Assembly: GCA_038501785.1 (NCBI GenBank)
Contig: JBAMJR010000011.1
Span: forward strand, 1,699,001-1,763,000
DNA: 64,000 nt
Reading direction: 5' to 3'
Origin: Myoxocephalus aenaeus
Lineage: Eukaryota > Chordata > Actinopteri > Perciformes > Cottidae
In this document: positions 48,551 to 61,332 of the stretch, in pieces
Position numbering within the stretch: position 1 is the first letter of the stretch
Layout: each line of letters starts with the position of its first letter
Translations under genes and position numbers: made by a program
The notes under the pieces: model-generated
The model's database searches: none
What the model was told of the DNA's origin: nothing
Seen by the model: only the letters and a program-made list of their open reading frames with translations

Positions 48551-49287
48551 ATATTTTAGCAGTATATTTTAACAAAAATGACTTTAATAGAGATACAACA
48601 TTGTTTTTGTGTCATCCTCCTCCGTATGTGTCTGGAGCTGATGAGCATTGAGGGCTAAAGTCAGAGCTGCAACTTATTTTATCACAGTGGACTCAATTTT
48701 GTCTGACTGTCCTGATTATTGACTCAAAAGAGAGGCGTACAGGGTCACTTTAAATTTCCTTAAATGACCCTAAGTGATGTAAAATGATGAGTGGAGTGTC
48801 ATAATGTCCTCTGCTATTCAGACTGACAAACAGAAAACAAGTGCTACAGTTCATCCGTTAACAACTGTAATCTGATTTCGTTCACTGATACGTTGAGCAG
48901 AATCATTGGTATTTAATTTGAAAGCGAAGCCTTTATTAACTTGAAAGAAATGTGGTTCTAGCAAACTGAGCAGCAGCTGCAATGAAGCAGAAAAAGGCTC
49001 CCCCGCATTATGGTGGGATGTTGTTAGCTGTTATCAAATTACAAGGCTGATGTTAAGTATTCGGCCATAACGTCATGACTGAATTTGAGAATTTGTATGA
49101 AACTAAAAAGGTGCAGATTTAAAGGTGATTGTGAGAGAGGATCAATTGTATATCAATGAATGAAACAGAAGACTACGTTTCAATGTACACACGTTTATTG
49201 TCAATAAAGTTATAGAGGACGGGGAATGGGTGGTTCAGAACTTGTGGTTCAGCTATACTCGCTCAAGGACAGCAGGAGTGCTATTTT

Positions 49288-49289
<2 letters not shown>

Positions 49290-49353
<64 letters not shown>
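49290..49353 (+). repeat. (TG)n microsatellite
   Basis: About 32 TG units in the insl5-pars2 interval. Confidence 0.97.
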
Positions 49354-49355
<2 letters not shown>

Positions 49356-49460
49356 CTAAATGTGCATTGTTTGCTTGATGTTGAGCACTGTTAAAGGAGA
49401 TTTCCTATTGCTTTGTGACCGACAAAAATCTACTTATTTTATACTATGCAAAACATGCTA

Positions 49461-49750
49461 GAATGGTAAATGGTCTGTACTTGTAAAGCACTTTTCTAGT
49501 CTGCCGACCACTCAAGTGCTTTAATACTACATGTCATCATTCATCCATTCACACACATTCATACACTGATGACAGGAGCTACCATGCAAGGTGCCACCTG
49601 CCCTTCAGGACAACACAAAAGCCACACACTGTAGGCACAGCACGAGCAATTTGGGGTTAAGTGTCTTGCCCAAGGAGACACGACATGAGCTAGCAGAGCC
49701 GGGGATTGTACCGCCGATCCTCTGCTTACCACTGAACCACAGTCGCCCAT
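49461..49750. repeat. dispersed teleost repeat
   Basis: aatggtaaatggtctgtact, cacacattcatacactgatg, agcaatttggggttaagtgt, cttgcccaagg and gagccggggattgtaccgcc are the ordered landmarks of a very common fish interspersed repeat. Confidence 0.65.
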
Positions 49751-50278
49751 AAAACATAACATAATTCAAAGACAGGAAAGGGCAATGGTCTTTGTTGTAA
49801 AGAAATAAATGCAACATTTTTAATATGAATGGTATATAATCTAAAAAGGGGACTGGTTGATTTTAAGAAGTGTTTATTCAGTATTTTAATAATTTTTTAT
49901 TCTATCAAGACAATGTATCATTTTTACCGATTTCCACATAAGAAATATTGTTCCAGATTAATTTAAATAAAGTAGTACTCTTTTTTTGTTTGAAAACTGA
50001 CTTAATTGTGTCCCTTTCACTGCAGAAACCAAACTTAGACCCTTGCAATGCATGTTACAGTACACTCAATATAGATACACACACTGCATTTCCCTGAAAC
50101 CTTGAACTAAATTTTTCAATAATACAAATAGACAAACGTGAGATTTGCAGATTAGATTTGTTGTAATTGGATTATTCATATCTCCAGGAGACATTCAGTC
50201 TCTGAAAACCAAATCTTACAACAAGAGCCTCAAGATAAATAGATGAAACAAGCACAAACCTAATTGGCTCAGGAATAC

Positions 50279-50283
<5 letters not shown>

Positions 50284-50368
<85 letters not shown>

Positions 50369-50422
50369 CCCACAGTGTCCACCTGAGAGCGTGTGTGTGC
50401 CCCACAGTGTCCACCTGAGAGC
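50284..50422 (+). repeat. (TG)n microsatellite with adjoining 32-bp tandem duplication
   Basis: About 42 TG units (50284-50367) are followed by gccccacagtgtccacctga..., repeated once with a 32-base period (copies start at 50367 and 50399). The second copy carries a short TG run with it. Confidence 0.95.
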
Positions 50423-52009
50423 CAGAGGGACACTGTTTGCAGTGTGAGCTGACCATCATGTGTCATTGACTCACTGGGAATAATGGTTTCAAATTGCTGA
50501 CATAAAATGCTGTAAAGCGAGCAAAAGTGCACTAACACGGACTGCAGTACAGTATAATGTCAACAAAAGGGAAAGATTACATGAGTGTTCAATACAAACT
50601 CATCAATTGTACCAAATACTGTCCACTCCACTGTGTTTGACTTTCACAAAATAAACTTGTTTTAATTTATAAAGCACTTTTCTTCTTCCTATAAAGCAAA
50701 CAATAAAATCAGAAGCAAGTAAAACAATTGTAATGTATTCTTCTCCTTGTCTTCAATTGTATATATACTCCTATTTGTTTTTTGGTGTTTTGCACTGTTC
50801 CATTTAATGTTCACATCTATCTGAAGAAATGCTATTATTTGTATGCCTAACTGTATATTATACCCCTTCCTTAGTTTTACGTTATTGCACTCTCCAACAC
50901 AGTTGTCTTGAGCTGATTGGGATCATTCGTCTATCACTGTCCCCTTCCAAGATCATGTTTGTCTCTGTGGCAAATAAAAGAGATGACGTCTTGAAAATCA
51001 TTTTTATCTTAACACAGCAACATTATTTGATTTGTAGTTGAACTCTTGGGAGCTCAATTTTACTTAAAAACATTGCCTGAGGCCCTAAAGCTTTACATAC
51101 AAGTAACTGTCATGCTGTGTTCTGGGATTGAGGTTTAAGATTTCCGTTTCTTTGCTTGATATTTCTGTCTCTTTTATCTCTCGACAGAGACAATATACAA
51201 CTTAACTTATAGTTCGCACACCCAATTGTCTCTCATTCATTTGTCAGTGTACAACCACACCTGCGTCTGTCAAATTGCCTCCACTTGTATGTGGGAACAA
51301 TGTATTAAACACATCTATTTGGGTGTGTTGAGATGTACTTGTAGCCAATGTTCCAGCCTGTGAATATTTTCTTCAAATAAATGTTATATCTTTTGAACAG
51401 AAGTAAGAATTATGGGTTATTTATTTTTTATAAAGCAAGCACACTTTCAATTATCAGTCAAGTTAACTTTTATATGCAAGTTGAAACAAATTTGGAATGT
51501 AAATCCTCTTAACTTAAAATGGCAATTTGTACACACACATGGTGAAACCTGAAACTGTGAGTTACAAAAAAGCAGAAATGTGTGTGTGTTCGACTAGGTA
51601 AGGACAGTTTTCTTGAAAGTGATAATGTAAAAACAATTCTTTATTTTAACTCAGTGCATCAAGTTTAAACAACAAGGGACAAAAAGGACTCTGATAACTG
51701 CATTTTCAAGGCTGCAGGTGAACTTCCATTTGCAAGTTGAACTGCCTTGAAATGTTTTACAGTATAATCATATTTTTGAAGTGTTTATTACATTATATGT
51801 TTGGCATTGAGATAATAATGGTTCAATGGACTGCATTATACTCAGTGGTATTTATTCTCTTGGATGGGAAGGACAACACATTAAAACCCTGATATAGTCC
51901 ATTACAGACAGGACCGTTCCTCGCCTCTGCGTAGTTGCTCCTCCACACCTGCAGGTGGCGATGTAGCATTAAAGAGACGAGGCTCCGGATATGTAGCGGA
52001 TGAAAACAG

Positions 52010-52170
52010 CATGTTGCAGGGACCTCTATGTTTTGCAGTCTGTCGACTTCATACAAATGTCCTTATTTGCTCATCTACACAGATAATCTACTCGGAACAA
52101 TCAGATAGTAGTCGTCGGTCCCAGGTGAGTCTTGTTTACGTGTGACGTAGCTACGTCGTCATGTACGACC
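52010..52170 (+). promoter_or_regulatory. pars2: candidate pars2 promoter / noncoding exon 1
   Basis: This CpG-containing stretch has a strong donor (ccag|gtgagt) at 52125 that fits the acceptor at 53287 before the coding start, implying a spliced 5' UTR. Twenty bases into the intron is a perfect 14-bp palindrome GACGTAGCTACGTC (52144-52157) made of two CRE-like half-sites. The transcription start was not determined. Confidence 0.35.
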
Positions 52171-52469
52171 CGAGGAAGCTAAGCGAGCTAAACTGCTAAC
52201 GTTGAACTGTCCCTCGGGTGACTTGTAACACGACTGCTATCTGTGGATCTGTCACTGTTGTGGACACGTTGGACATCTGTCGGTGGCGTCGACACCCGCA
52301 ACCAATCCTCTGCACTTGTGTTTTACATCTGGAGTTTATTTCAAGGACGAGATAGAACATGACTGAGTGTTGACGACCTTGACTTCACCTGTTTACTACC
52401 TGTATACAGCAGATATTATCATTATCCATGGTGATGCATCATTATTTATGTATTTATTATATTTTGTAT

Positions 52470-52975
52470 TATCAATCTGAAACTGCAAAATAACTAGTAA
52501 CTATATCTGTCAGCCAAATGTAGTGGAGTAAAAAGTACAATATTAGCCACCAAAATGTAGTGAAGTAGTAGTATAAAGTTGCATAAAATGGAAATTTCAT
52601 GCATGGAAAGGTGAAGTGCAAATACCTCAAAACTACTAGTACAGTACCGGTACTTGAGTCCATTTAATTAGTCACTTTCCACCTCTGAAATTAAAACCTA
52701 GATTATGTGCAACATTGGTGGATTTAAGTTTAATTTGTAGTTCTACAATATAAAATATGTTATAAGTAAAGCAAACGCATTACAATATCTACTTATGTAA
52801 AAGTGCATTAGTATTATTAGCTAAATCTAAAAGTTAAAAGTGCTCATGCTTGTTCACCGTGTATAAAGCAGAATATTTCCCTCTGAAACTAAAGTAGAAT
52901 AATATGGATAAAGTACTTCAGATTTGCATTTAAACACTTGAGTAGTTTGCTTATGTATTTTTCCCACCACTGATT
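52470..52975. mobile_element. hAT-like MITE remnant
   Basis: Segments such as tgtagtggagtaaaaagtac, agtaccggtacttgag, ctttccacctctg and, at the right end, ttcccaccactg are the hallmarks of the teleost family starting CAGTGGTGG. It appears degenerate and possibly made of two fragments. Confidence 0.5.
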
Positions 52976-52984
52976 TTAGGGCCG

Positions 52985-53270
52985 CAAACCATTATTCTCC
53001 TTATTGACTAGTTTGTCAATTATTTTCTTGATTGATCTGTGAATTGTTTATTTTCTAAAATTCCAGAAAATAGAGGAAATGCTCATTACAATTTATCTAA
53101 GCCCAAAATGATCAAAATGTCTTGTTTTGTTCGATCAACAGACTTTTAAGCTTTTGTTGACCAACTCACTTCTGAGAAGCTCGAACCAGAGAATATTTGG
53201 CATTTTCATTCGAAAGATTACTCGATGCGTATTTTTCTCTGAACTGAGTAATAGTTTCAGCGCTTCCTGA
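52985..53270 (+). repeat. old AT-rich interspersed repeat, copy 2, in pars2 5' intron
   Basis: It shares gtcaattattttcttgatt and the downstream order of motifs with the copy at 7130. It ends within about 20 bases of the acceptor of the first pars2 coding exon. Confidence 0.6.
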
Positions 53271-53300
53271 TTTGTCTGGTCTCGTAGGTCTGGAGCCACC

Positions 53301-55366
53301 ATGGAGCCCATGATGCATCACATGTGGCCGAGAGTCTTCCAGCGGCTCTACAGAACCTCAGTACTTCCCAGGAGGACCCATTCAGGATGTGCTGAGCATG
53401 CCGATGTTCCGGCCTCCACCAACTCCAAACGCATCAAACCCACACTCCTGGTGTCCCGCCTCTACCAGCCCTCAAACCTGCGTGATGTGGGGCAGGACAG
53501 CCGGCTGCAGGGAGAGATGACGTGTAAGAGTCAAATGCTCATGCAGCAGGCCGGCCTCATCCATCCGTCCAACCCCGGTTGTTACTACTACCTTCCTGCT
53601 CTAGTCCGCTCCATGGAGAAGCTGGTGAGACTAGTTTTTGTTCTACAATTAAACACATATTAAACCATTATGATTATACATGCCAAGTAATCATGGTGAA
53701 TCTGTTTTTGTCATGTCCACTAACTAAAATGGTTATGACATAAATCTGTGACTCAGCTGTATGAAGACAAATTAAAACTAGAAAAGATTGATTCTAGACT
53801 AATGAATCTTACAAGTGTATATTCATTTTTTAGATTTGCTGTCTTCCTGTTTTCAGCAATTATTAAGGTTTTAAATTGCTGGTATTTATTAACATTTAGA
53901 AAACTAGCAACAAAAGACTAAAAGATAAATCATATGCATCTGGTTTATTTCGTTTCTGCTTTATAGTCCACACAGTAAAACCATATAAACAATATATGAA
54001 TAATATTTTCCTTTTCAGATTTATTTATTTAAACATTATTTTAGGGGCCTGAACAGATATAATTGTTCAGTATTCATAACACAAAAGAAAATATTAGAGC
54101 AAAGTCTTTTGGTTTAGTATTAATGTATAAACATGTAATAACTGCTAACCTAAATCTACAGGTGAGACTAATTGACCAAGAGATGCACGGGATCGGTGGG
54201 CAGAAGCTGGACATGCCCAGCTTGTGCGCCGCTGATCTCTGGAAAACCAGTGATCGCTGGGACTTGATGGGAAAGGAGCTGTTCCGTCTGAAAGACCGGC
54301 ACGGAGCCGACTACTGCTTGGGTCCCACACATGAGGAGGCAGTGACGACTCTGGTCGCTCACCAGGCGACTCTCTCCTACAGACAGCTCCCTCTGCTTCT
54401 CTATCAGGTAGCCTGTAATCCTCTTGCCACTAGTTTATTTATTATAATAAGCTGCCATTTTTCAATCATGATTTATTTTGACAGATCACCCGCAAATTCA
54501 GAGATGAACCAAAGCCGAAGTTTGGTCTGCTTCGAGGGAGGGAGTTCTACATGAAGGACATGTACTCGTTCGATGCAAGTGAAGAAGCCGCTTACGAGAC
54601 CTATGAGTCTGTGTGCCAGGCATACACCCGGCTCTTTGCCCGGCTGGGTCTGCGTTGTGTTCAGGTGCAGGCGGACACGGGAAACATCGGCGGTAAACTC
54701 TCCCACGAGTTCCAGCTGCCAGCAGACATAGGCGAGGACCGGCTTCTGGTCTGTGGACACTGCTCCTTCTCTGCTAATGTGGAGACCATGTCATCAGACA
54801 CAACTGACTGCCCACAGTGCAAAACTGGCACACTGGTCGAGTCAAAAGGTATAGAGGTCGGCCACACCTTTTACCTGGGTAAAAAGTACTCTCATATATT
54901 CAGTGCCACCTTCAGCAATGCACAGAACAAGTCTGGTATTGCAGAGATGGGCTGCTATGGTCTTGGGGTAACCCGTATTCTTGCCGCAGCCATTGAAGTT
55001 TTGTCAACAGAAGAGGGGATTCGCTGGCCAGGCCTTCTCGCCCCTTACCAGGTGTGTGTTTTACCCCCAAAGAAGGGCAGTAAGGTGGATGACGCAGCGG
55101 TTTTAGCTGAGGAACTGGTTCACACTTTGGAAGAGACCGGGCCTCATTTGAGAGGTGAAGTTGTTCTTGACGACCGCACACAAATGACCATTGGAAAGCG
55201 GCTGAAGGATGCCGGCAGACTCGGCTACCCGTATGTTATTGTAGTAGGACAGGGAGCTCTGGAGGAAACGCCCACGTTTGAGGTGATTTGTCAGGAGAAA
55301 GGTGAGACAATGTTTCTCAGTAAAGATGGACTATTAGATCTTTTGGGAAGAGTGGAAACTGTATGA
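53301..55366 (+). CDS. pars2: prolyl-tRNA synthetase, mitochondrial
   Basis: PARS2 charges mitochondrial tRNA-Pro with proline in the matrix. The coding exons are 53301-53624, 54162-54407 and 54485-55366, giving 483 aa against about 475 in human. The start has a perfect Kozak context (gccaccATGG), and the Arg-rich N-terminus fits a mitochondrial targeting peptide. The class II catalytic core is clear: motif 2 (FRDEPKPKFGLLRGREF), substrate-binding GPTHEEAVT, and motif 3 GCYGLGVTRILAAAIE. An anticodon-binding domain follows (APYQVCVLPPKKG to LGYPYVIVVG). The long bacterial-type editing insertion is missing, as is usual for the mitochondrial enzyme. An untranslated first exon probably ends at 52124 (cccag|gtgagt). 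The gene lies 1.2 kb before ttc4 on the same strand. Confidence 0.96.
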
Positions 55367-55602
55367 ATAACAACTCTGAATGTGAAAATACATGTTTTAT
55401 TTGATGTTTGTGGGTATGATACAATCAGGGAGGTGGCGGGTGAAGAACAGAAGAGCAAATGTGTTTTTTGTCTAAGAAGACTGGGAGTTTATTTATGTAA
55501 ACCTTAAATGCACCTACTGAACAACATTGCTGATAGTATTTGTCACAACAAAAGCTTTATAATGAACCTTTGGGATATTAAATTGCATTTGGTTATTGTT
55601 GT

Positions 55603-55608
55603 AATAAA
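55603..55608 (+). terminator. pars2: candidate pars2 polyadenylation signal
   Basis: AATAAA about 240 bases after the stop, with a second AATAAA at 55657. Either would give a short 3' UTR. Confidence 0.45.
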
Positions 55609-56586
55609 CAAGAATGGTTCAATTTAATTCTTTACAGTCTTTTATGTTCCCATGAAAATAAAAACACAAGGGGTGAACAGAAATAATCACAATTTCCTGT
55701 CTTTAGATTTCCATCTGTAACATACAACTGACCTCTTAGTACAACTCAATGCTGGCATTTGGTAAATACAACCAAGTCAGAGAACAATTTAAACAAACAG
55801 CTTTATTTACCATTGAATCCTGATTTGTGCATAAAGCACACATGCAGCTGTCAAACAATCAAAGTAGAGCATGGACTATTAAATAAAGTGAGTGTAAAGT
55901 AGCATATAATTAATGTAAATAAAAGTACTTTTATCTTGAACTGTACCCCAATACGAAAATACTACATGTACATTTGTACACGATGTGTAGAAAACGTACA
56001 ACCAAGTTAAATTATCTCAATGCAGATTAAGAGTGTTAAAGCAGGAATGTGTTGCTGGTCAAAGTTAATTTGAACCAACTTTACTTTCAATTGTATTGGG
56101 TTGTTTAATCCAATATTATTATTATAATTAATTCTGAATTATAATACTTCATAATAGACTTGTTCATTGTCTTTGTGTTTTGTAGCAAAAATACTACCTG
56201 ACAGTAATTGGTGAATTTACCTGTTACGTTATGTGGGTGACTTATACATAAATACATTATTTTCTATAAATTCCATCACAAAGACCAATGACCTTTAATT
56301 TGCATTTAGTCAATGTAATTTTCATCTCTGGCGGTTTTATGAGAGATTATTCATAATTTGTTGTTCGGGTGGAGGCGGACCGAATGTATCGGCTGGTACT
56401 GTGTTTCCGTACGGATCTTTATTCAAGTGGGACCGCCCACGCACATGTGTAAACAAGAAGTTGGGTAACTTTTGGAAGGGGTAACGTTAACATAGCCGAT
56501 GTGCTGGTGGTAGTAATCCCATGTCACCGTTTATATAAGATTTATAAACATCAAAATAGCGCTTCAGGCATATATTTTGATCCAAA

Positions 56587-59500
56587 ATGGCGTTATCGGA
56601 GGGGCAACATGACAGCGACGATGGCATGGACGAGTTCATGGACAAATTCAAGACCCAAAATTATAAAAATGCCTTCAGTGAAGACAACTGGGAGGAGGTA
56701 ACGCTAACATGTAGCAGCTATCGGTTAATAACATACGAAAAGGGACAGTCGTTCTACGTCAATGAGCCGTTTTAATTTGTTGTAATTCAGCAAGCTAACG
56801 TTAAACGCTTAACGTTACTTCTAGAGGTGACGCTGCGTTTTCTGTCCATCTATTGAGATGTCTCTGTTTCTGTCTCATTCAGGAGTTTGATAAAATACCT
56901 CTGTTCATGAAAAAAGCCCCTGAAGAGATTGACCCGCAGAAATACCCAGAGCTAGCTTGTCTGCAGGCCATTATACACGACGAAGACAAACCCCCACAAG
57001 GTAGTCGGGTCCCTCAAGCTTTGCTTCGGTGAAAACAGATTTTGTAGACTTGATCATGTGTTAACGCGTCGGTTCATATCCCCATGTTCGTCCCCAGAGC
57101 AAGCGAAGAGCCTGAAAGACGAGGGGAATGCGTTTTTCAAGGAGAAGAACTACAAGAAGGCCATACTGTCCTACACCGCAGGTTTGCAGAAGAAATGTGG
57201 AGACCAGGAGCTCGACGCACTCCTCCTCACCAACCGGGCTGCAGCGCACTTTCACCTGCGTGAGGATGTCTCTTTTACATGTCATACATATACACACATG
57301 GGGTGTTGTGCATGAACCCATTAAGGTGGTTTACCTTTAAGAATAAGTTCATGTTATTCATTGTCATATGCCCAAAAATTACAGTGAAGAAGTTGTTGCC
57401 AATTCATTTCTTAGTTCTCAGGCTCCTGCCAAAAGTGGTCTTATAATGTGTATTAAAAATAAATCATATAAGTGAAACCTAAGGCGCAGCAGCCAAGTGC
57501 TTATTTCACAGAATAATATGCTTACATGTAAAAACATCTGCATGTGTTTTTGTTTTTTTCTTCATTTCATCTTCATTTCTTTGGTTTATGTCACTCAGGT
57601 AACATGCGCTCTGCGTTGAACGATGCTGGAGCTGCAAAGAAGATTAAACCAGACCACCTTAAAGCCTTGATCAGAGGTATGTTGTATAAGCTTGTCTAGT
57701 CATAGAATATCAGTATACATTTGCTTAGAAATTCTATAATATTACAGCATCACAGTATATATTAATCATAACAAAGGGTAAAACTCTGCATAGAATAATG
57801 ACCCAAACCCTCCTGTGTATTTCACGTGTTTCTGCAGGTGCTCAGAGTTGTATAGAGCTGCGTAACTTTGCGGAGGCCATCCAGTGGTGTGACGAAGGGC
57901 TGAAGGTTCATCCCACTGACAAGAAGCTGCAGGAGCTGAGAGCAGCAGCAGATAAACACAAGGTACAACAATAAATTAGTTCAAGGGATTTTATTTCTGG
58001 ATTGAATTTGTGACATTTTGTCTGTATTATTATGAAACTAATTCCAGTTAAACACAGACCCCTGTTAATTTTTTGTGTGCCACAGAGAGCAGCAGAGAGA
58101 GATGCCAGGAAATCAAAGATCAAAGAAAAAAAGCTGCATGCTGAGAAAGAAGCTCTTCTGGCTGCTATAAAGGTAAGCATGCTATTTAAAACTGAAAATG
58201 AAACCCTTAACGTGCTCCCGATTAAGCATCAAACCTGTGGGAATGAAATTGATAATATTGTTTCTAATATTGTCAACCAATCAAATCTGGGCCTGTTTTT
58301 AAATGATTGAAGACATTTTTTTCTGTGCGTTACGCAGGATCGAGGCATCCAGCTCTTCCAGTCTGTGAAGCCTCGTCAGAGCGGTTCAGACGGCCAGGAT
58401 GAGGACGAGGGCTCCTCAGCAGCGATAGCGCAGCTGAACCTGGATGGCCTCAGCTCCCAGGAGGCCACGGGGGCTCAGGTCTTCCTGGACGAGCAGCACT
58501 CTCTGCACTGGCCTGTTCTCTTCCTCTATCCTGAACACCAGCAGACGGATTTCATCTCTGCTTTCTCAGAGAACAACTGGTAAGCTCCTCTTGTCCTTTT
58601 TGTCTCGTCCTTTGAGATCTCTTAATGTGGTGTATTTCTGTGGGATTTTCCATATGTCAACCTTTCTGCGTCTCATTTGACTAAATTAAGTTAAACGTTT
58701 TAAGTGTTTTTAATTAGAAACACAGCTGCAATTTGTCTGGTTCAGTTTCATAGATCACCTGGCAGTTATGTTTGGAGAAGAACTTCCACCGTGGGACGCG
58801 GACAGAAAATACCACCCAAACAATTTGCAGGTTTGTGTGTTTTACCTAAATGTTGTTGGTCATTTATGACGCATACAGTAGATATGTGCTTCTGTTCTGC
58901 AACCTTAAACTTGTGAAATTGTATTTTTCTTACAAACTAAAGCAGGGCTACATTCACCAATATTGTCTGTTTATATAGGGCTGCTTCAACTATTAATTAA
59001 TTACAGAACTTAAGTGCAAACTGAACATATCGTTTGTCAAGTAGTTAATTCACACAGAGTATAAACACATTGTAGTTATTTAATGAATTCACATTGAATT
59101 ACCAGAAAACATGCTATTGTGTGATGTCTATCGTTATTGAGATATGAAATGACCTATATCAGGATAGAAGATTTTGGCCATATTGCTCAGCCCAACTGTC
59201 ACAGTGATATTTTATGATACGTATTTAAGAATAACTGTCTGACGTAATACGTCATCAAGAGTACAACTGTAAAACAAGAGTTATATTTCATGACCAAGAA
59301 CCGGTTATATCAACAGATGAAATTACAATAATCAATTGTTAATCCTGATTATGTTTGATCCCTCCTCACTTTCTAGCTGTACTTTGAAGATGAGGAGAAG
59401 GACACATTCTACCAAGTAAACCCAGAGACGTCACTTCTAAAGGTGTTGCAGCATAAAAGGTACATCCATTGAGATCAAGTCTGTTTTTCAAGTGTGATTT

Positions 59501-60204
59501 CATTTTGATTTATACCAGCAAGAACTTTCCATTTGGATTAACTGGCCGGTGTTTACTTATTTCTTGTATTTTATAAGTTCAACCTGGACCTCAATTTTCT
59601 CTTGATAGGCCTAAAATAGTTCAGATGTTTGATATTGTGTGTACAAAAAAATAATAGCAGCCTAAGAGTTCAGTTTTGTGTCGGTTAGAGTTAGTGGCTA
59701 TATGTTCACACAACTTTTCATACCCTAATCATTGTAATTAATTGAACTATTACTGAGGTTGAAATTGGTCCTCTGTGTTTAATGACATTTGAGTTTGTGC
59801 AACCAATTTCCCAAAATAGAAAAAAAAGACTATACAAGTTGCTTAAAAACACATCCTGCTGTTAACTCCTTGGTGTTTCCTCATAAAGGAAGTAACCAGT
59901 GACATTTTAATTTATTACACATGACTCCTCTGAGTTGTATGTTCCTTCTCGTAGTTTCTTTTGCTTCTGTGATCCAGTACAGAGGAGTGTTCATTTTGGA
60001 GGATATTATCTGTTGAGAAATACAATATATTTGTACCATGGATTCTTTAATCTAACTTTCTTGACATTAACCATTCACACTAATTTCTTCTGTTCTCTTT
60101 ACAGGTTTTTTGTCAAGTCAGGCACTCCCAGCATCATCGTTCTGGTTCGGAGCTCCTCATTCTGGAAGCAGTTTTTAACAGGAAAGAAAATACGAGGATT
60201 GTAA
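56587..60204 (+). CDS. ttc4: tetratricopeptide repeat protein 4 (HSP90/HSP70 co-chaperone)
   Basis: TTC4 is the vertebrate homologue of yeast Cns1, a TPR co-chaperone that binds the C-terminal tails of HSP90 and HSP70. Ten exons: 56587-56697, 56883-57000, 57098-57259, 57599-57676, 57838-57962, 58086-58172, 58338-58579, 58746-58830, 59377-59459, 60105-60204. They add up to 396 aa (human 387). The N-terminus is acidic (DSDDGMDEFMDKFK). The TPR region starts at about residue 78 (AKSLKDEGNAFFKEKNYKKA) and continues through LLTNRAAAHFHL and ALIRGAQSCIELRNFAEA. A charged coiled-coil-like helix follows (RDARKSKIKEKKLHAEKEA). The C-terminal Cns1/TTC4 wheel domain runs from HWPVLFLYPEH to the end. The phases of all ten exons agree. 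Confidence 0.96.
59120..59215 (+). repeat. degenerate DNA-element fragment in ttc4 intron
   Basis: cgttattgagatatgaaatg, then acctatatcagg and ttttggccatattgctcagcc, matches the end of a familiar vertebrate hAT-type repeat. Confidence 0.5.
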
Positions 60205-60356
60205 AAACATTGGCCTTCAAATCTTGGGACTTTAATACACAACATTTGCTATTCAACTCCAGTGGACTGTGTTTTCCCTTGAAAGAGACATAATGGAAGA
60301 CATGCATGTCTCTTGTGGTCAAGAGCAGGACACATTGTTTGACATCAAATATCAAT

Positions 60357-60377
60357 AATAAATTAATATAAAATAAA
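60357..60377 (+). terminator. ttc4: candidate ttc4 polyadenylation signals
   Basis: Two overlapping-range AATAAA hexamers (60357 and 60372) lie about 150 bases after the ttc4 stop, followed by GT/T-rich sequence (gtgcttctgtctg). Confidence 0.5.
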
Positions 60378-61010
60378 TCTAATCCATGTGCATTATTTGT
60401 GCTTCTGTCTGTAGAAATAATTAATAAATTAATCACAAACTAAATGACCAAACAATTGATCAACAAAAAAGCAATATAATCTAAAATAAAATTGTATTAT
60501 CCAAAAAGGAAATTAGTTTGGGCGTCTTTAGAAGGCATCGTCATTCTTCAAAGAAGTTCTAAAAGTCTCAGTGAGAAGTGGAAACAAGAGACAAACAAGT
60601 CTGGGACATTTTGCCAAGTTAGGTGTGAAGAACCCGCTTTTCTCCTTTACCTGCGACAGTGCATGACAGACCGCTTGGGGTGAGTGACAGTCACGTCCTC
60701 TTGACCGCCTCATATTTGACTGCTTTGCTTTATAAAGACGGTTTGTAGCATCTAGCGGCTAGCGGCATGTCCCACTGAGGTCTGTGATCGTACGGGATGT
60801 TCTGATGACATATAGTTGATAGCTGTACTATTGATTTTGTCTCTGCAGAGTTTTGTGAATGAAACATGCCTACAAACAGATTGGATGATCATACTTGTAG
60901 GTGCGTACGTCAAGTTTGTGCAGTTAAGAAAGTTTAGTGAACCGACTTAGAACCAACCTCAGAGACGCAATGTAGGAGGTTGAGGATAAATCCAGGAATG
61001 AGGTTTAATT

Positions 61011-61096
61011 AAGCAATAAGGCACGAGAGGCAGTACTGTATCGTCATTAATGTACATTATTGTAGATACAGTATTGCCTCTCATACCTTATTGCTT
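61011..61096. repeat. near-perfect 32-bp inverted repeat
   Basis: 61011-61042 (aagcaataaggcacgagagg ...) pairs with 61065-61096 with three mismatches around a 22-base loop. It is probably a MITE end or remnant between ttc4 and the PLAC8-like gene. Confidence 0.75.
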
Positions 61097-61332
61097 TTAT
61101 AATACAGTTGCCTCCAACATTATACATAGTAAGTAAATAGTAAGTGGCCTTTCAGCACAAAATAGTTGTAGCCACCAGACGTTGTGTATCACATTTTATC
61201 TAGCCTAGAGAAAATAGTCCCCGCTATGTGTGGCTGTTGCTATGCAACATACAAACAGCATTGGGAACATCACGTTTGTTAGCCTAGCTAGATCTCGCAC
61301 CATCTCATGCATTCACATTGCTGTGGGATAAA

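Larger units (their letters stand above)
48559..52009. other. insl5-pars2 interval without a gene
   Basis: It contains two microsatellites and one dispersed repeat (listed), otherwise AT-rich unique sequence. No spliced coding pattern was seen on either strand. Confidence 0.55.

Noticed and set aside
54145..55181. Minus-strand open frames across pars2 exons
   Set aside because: Antisense shadows of pars2; no independent similarity.
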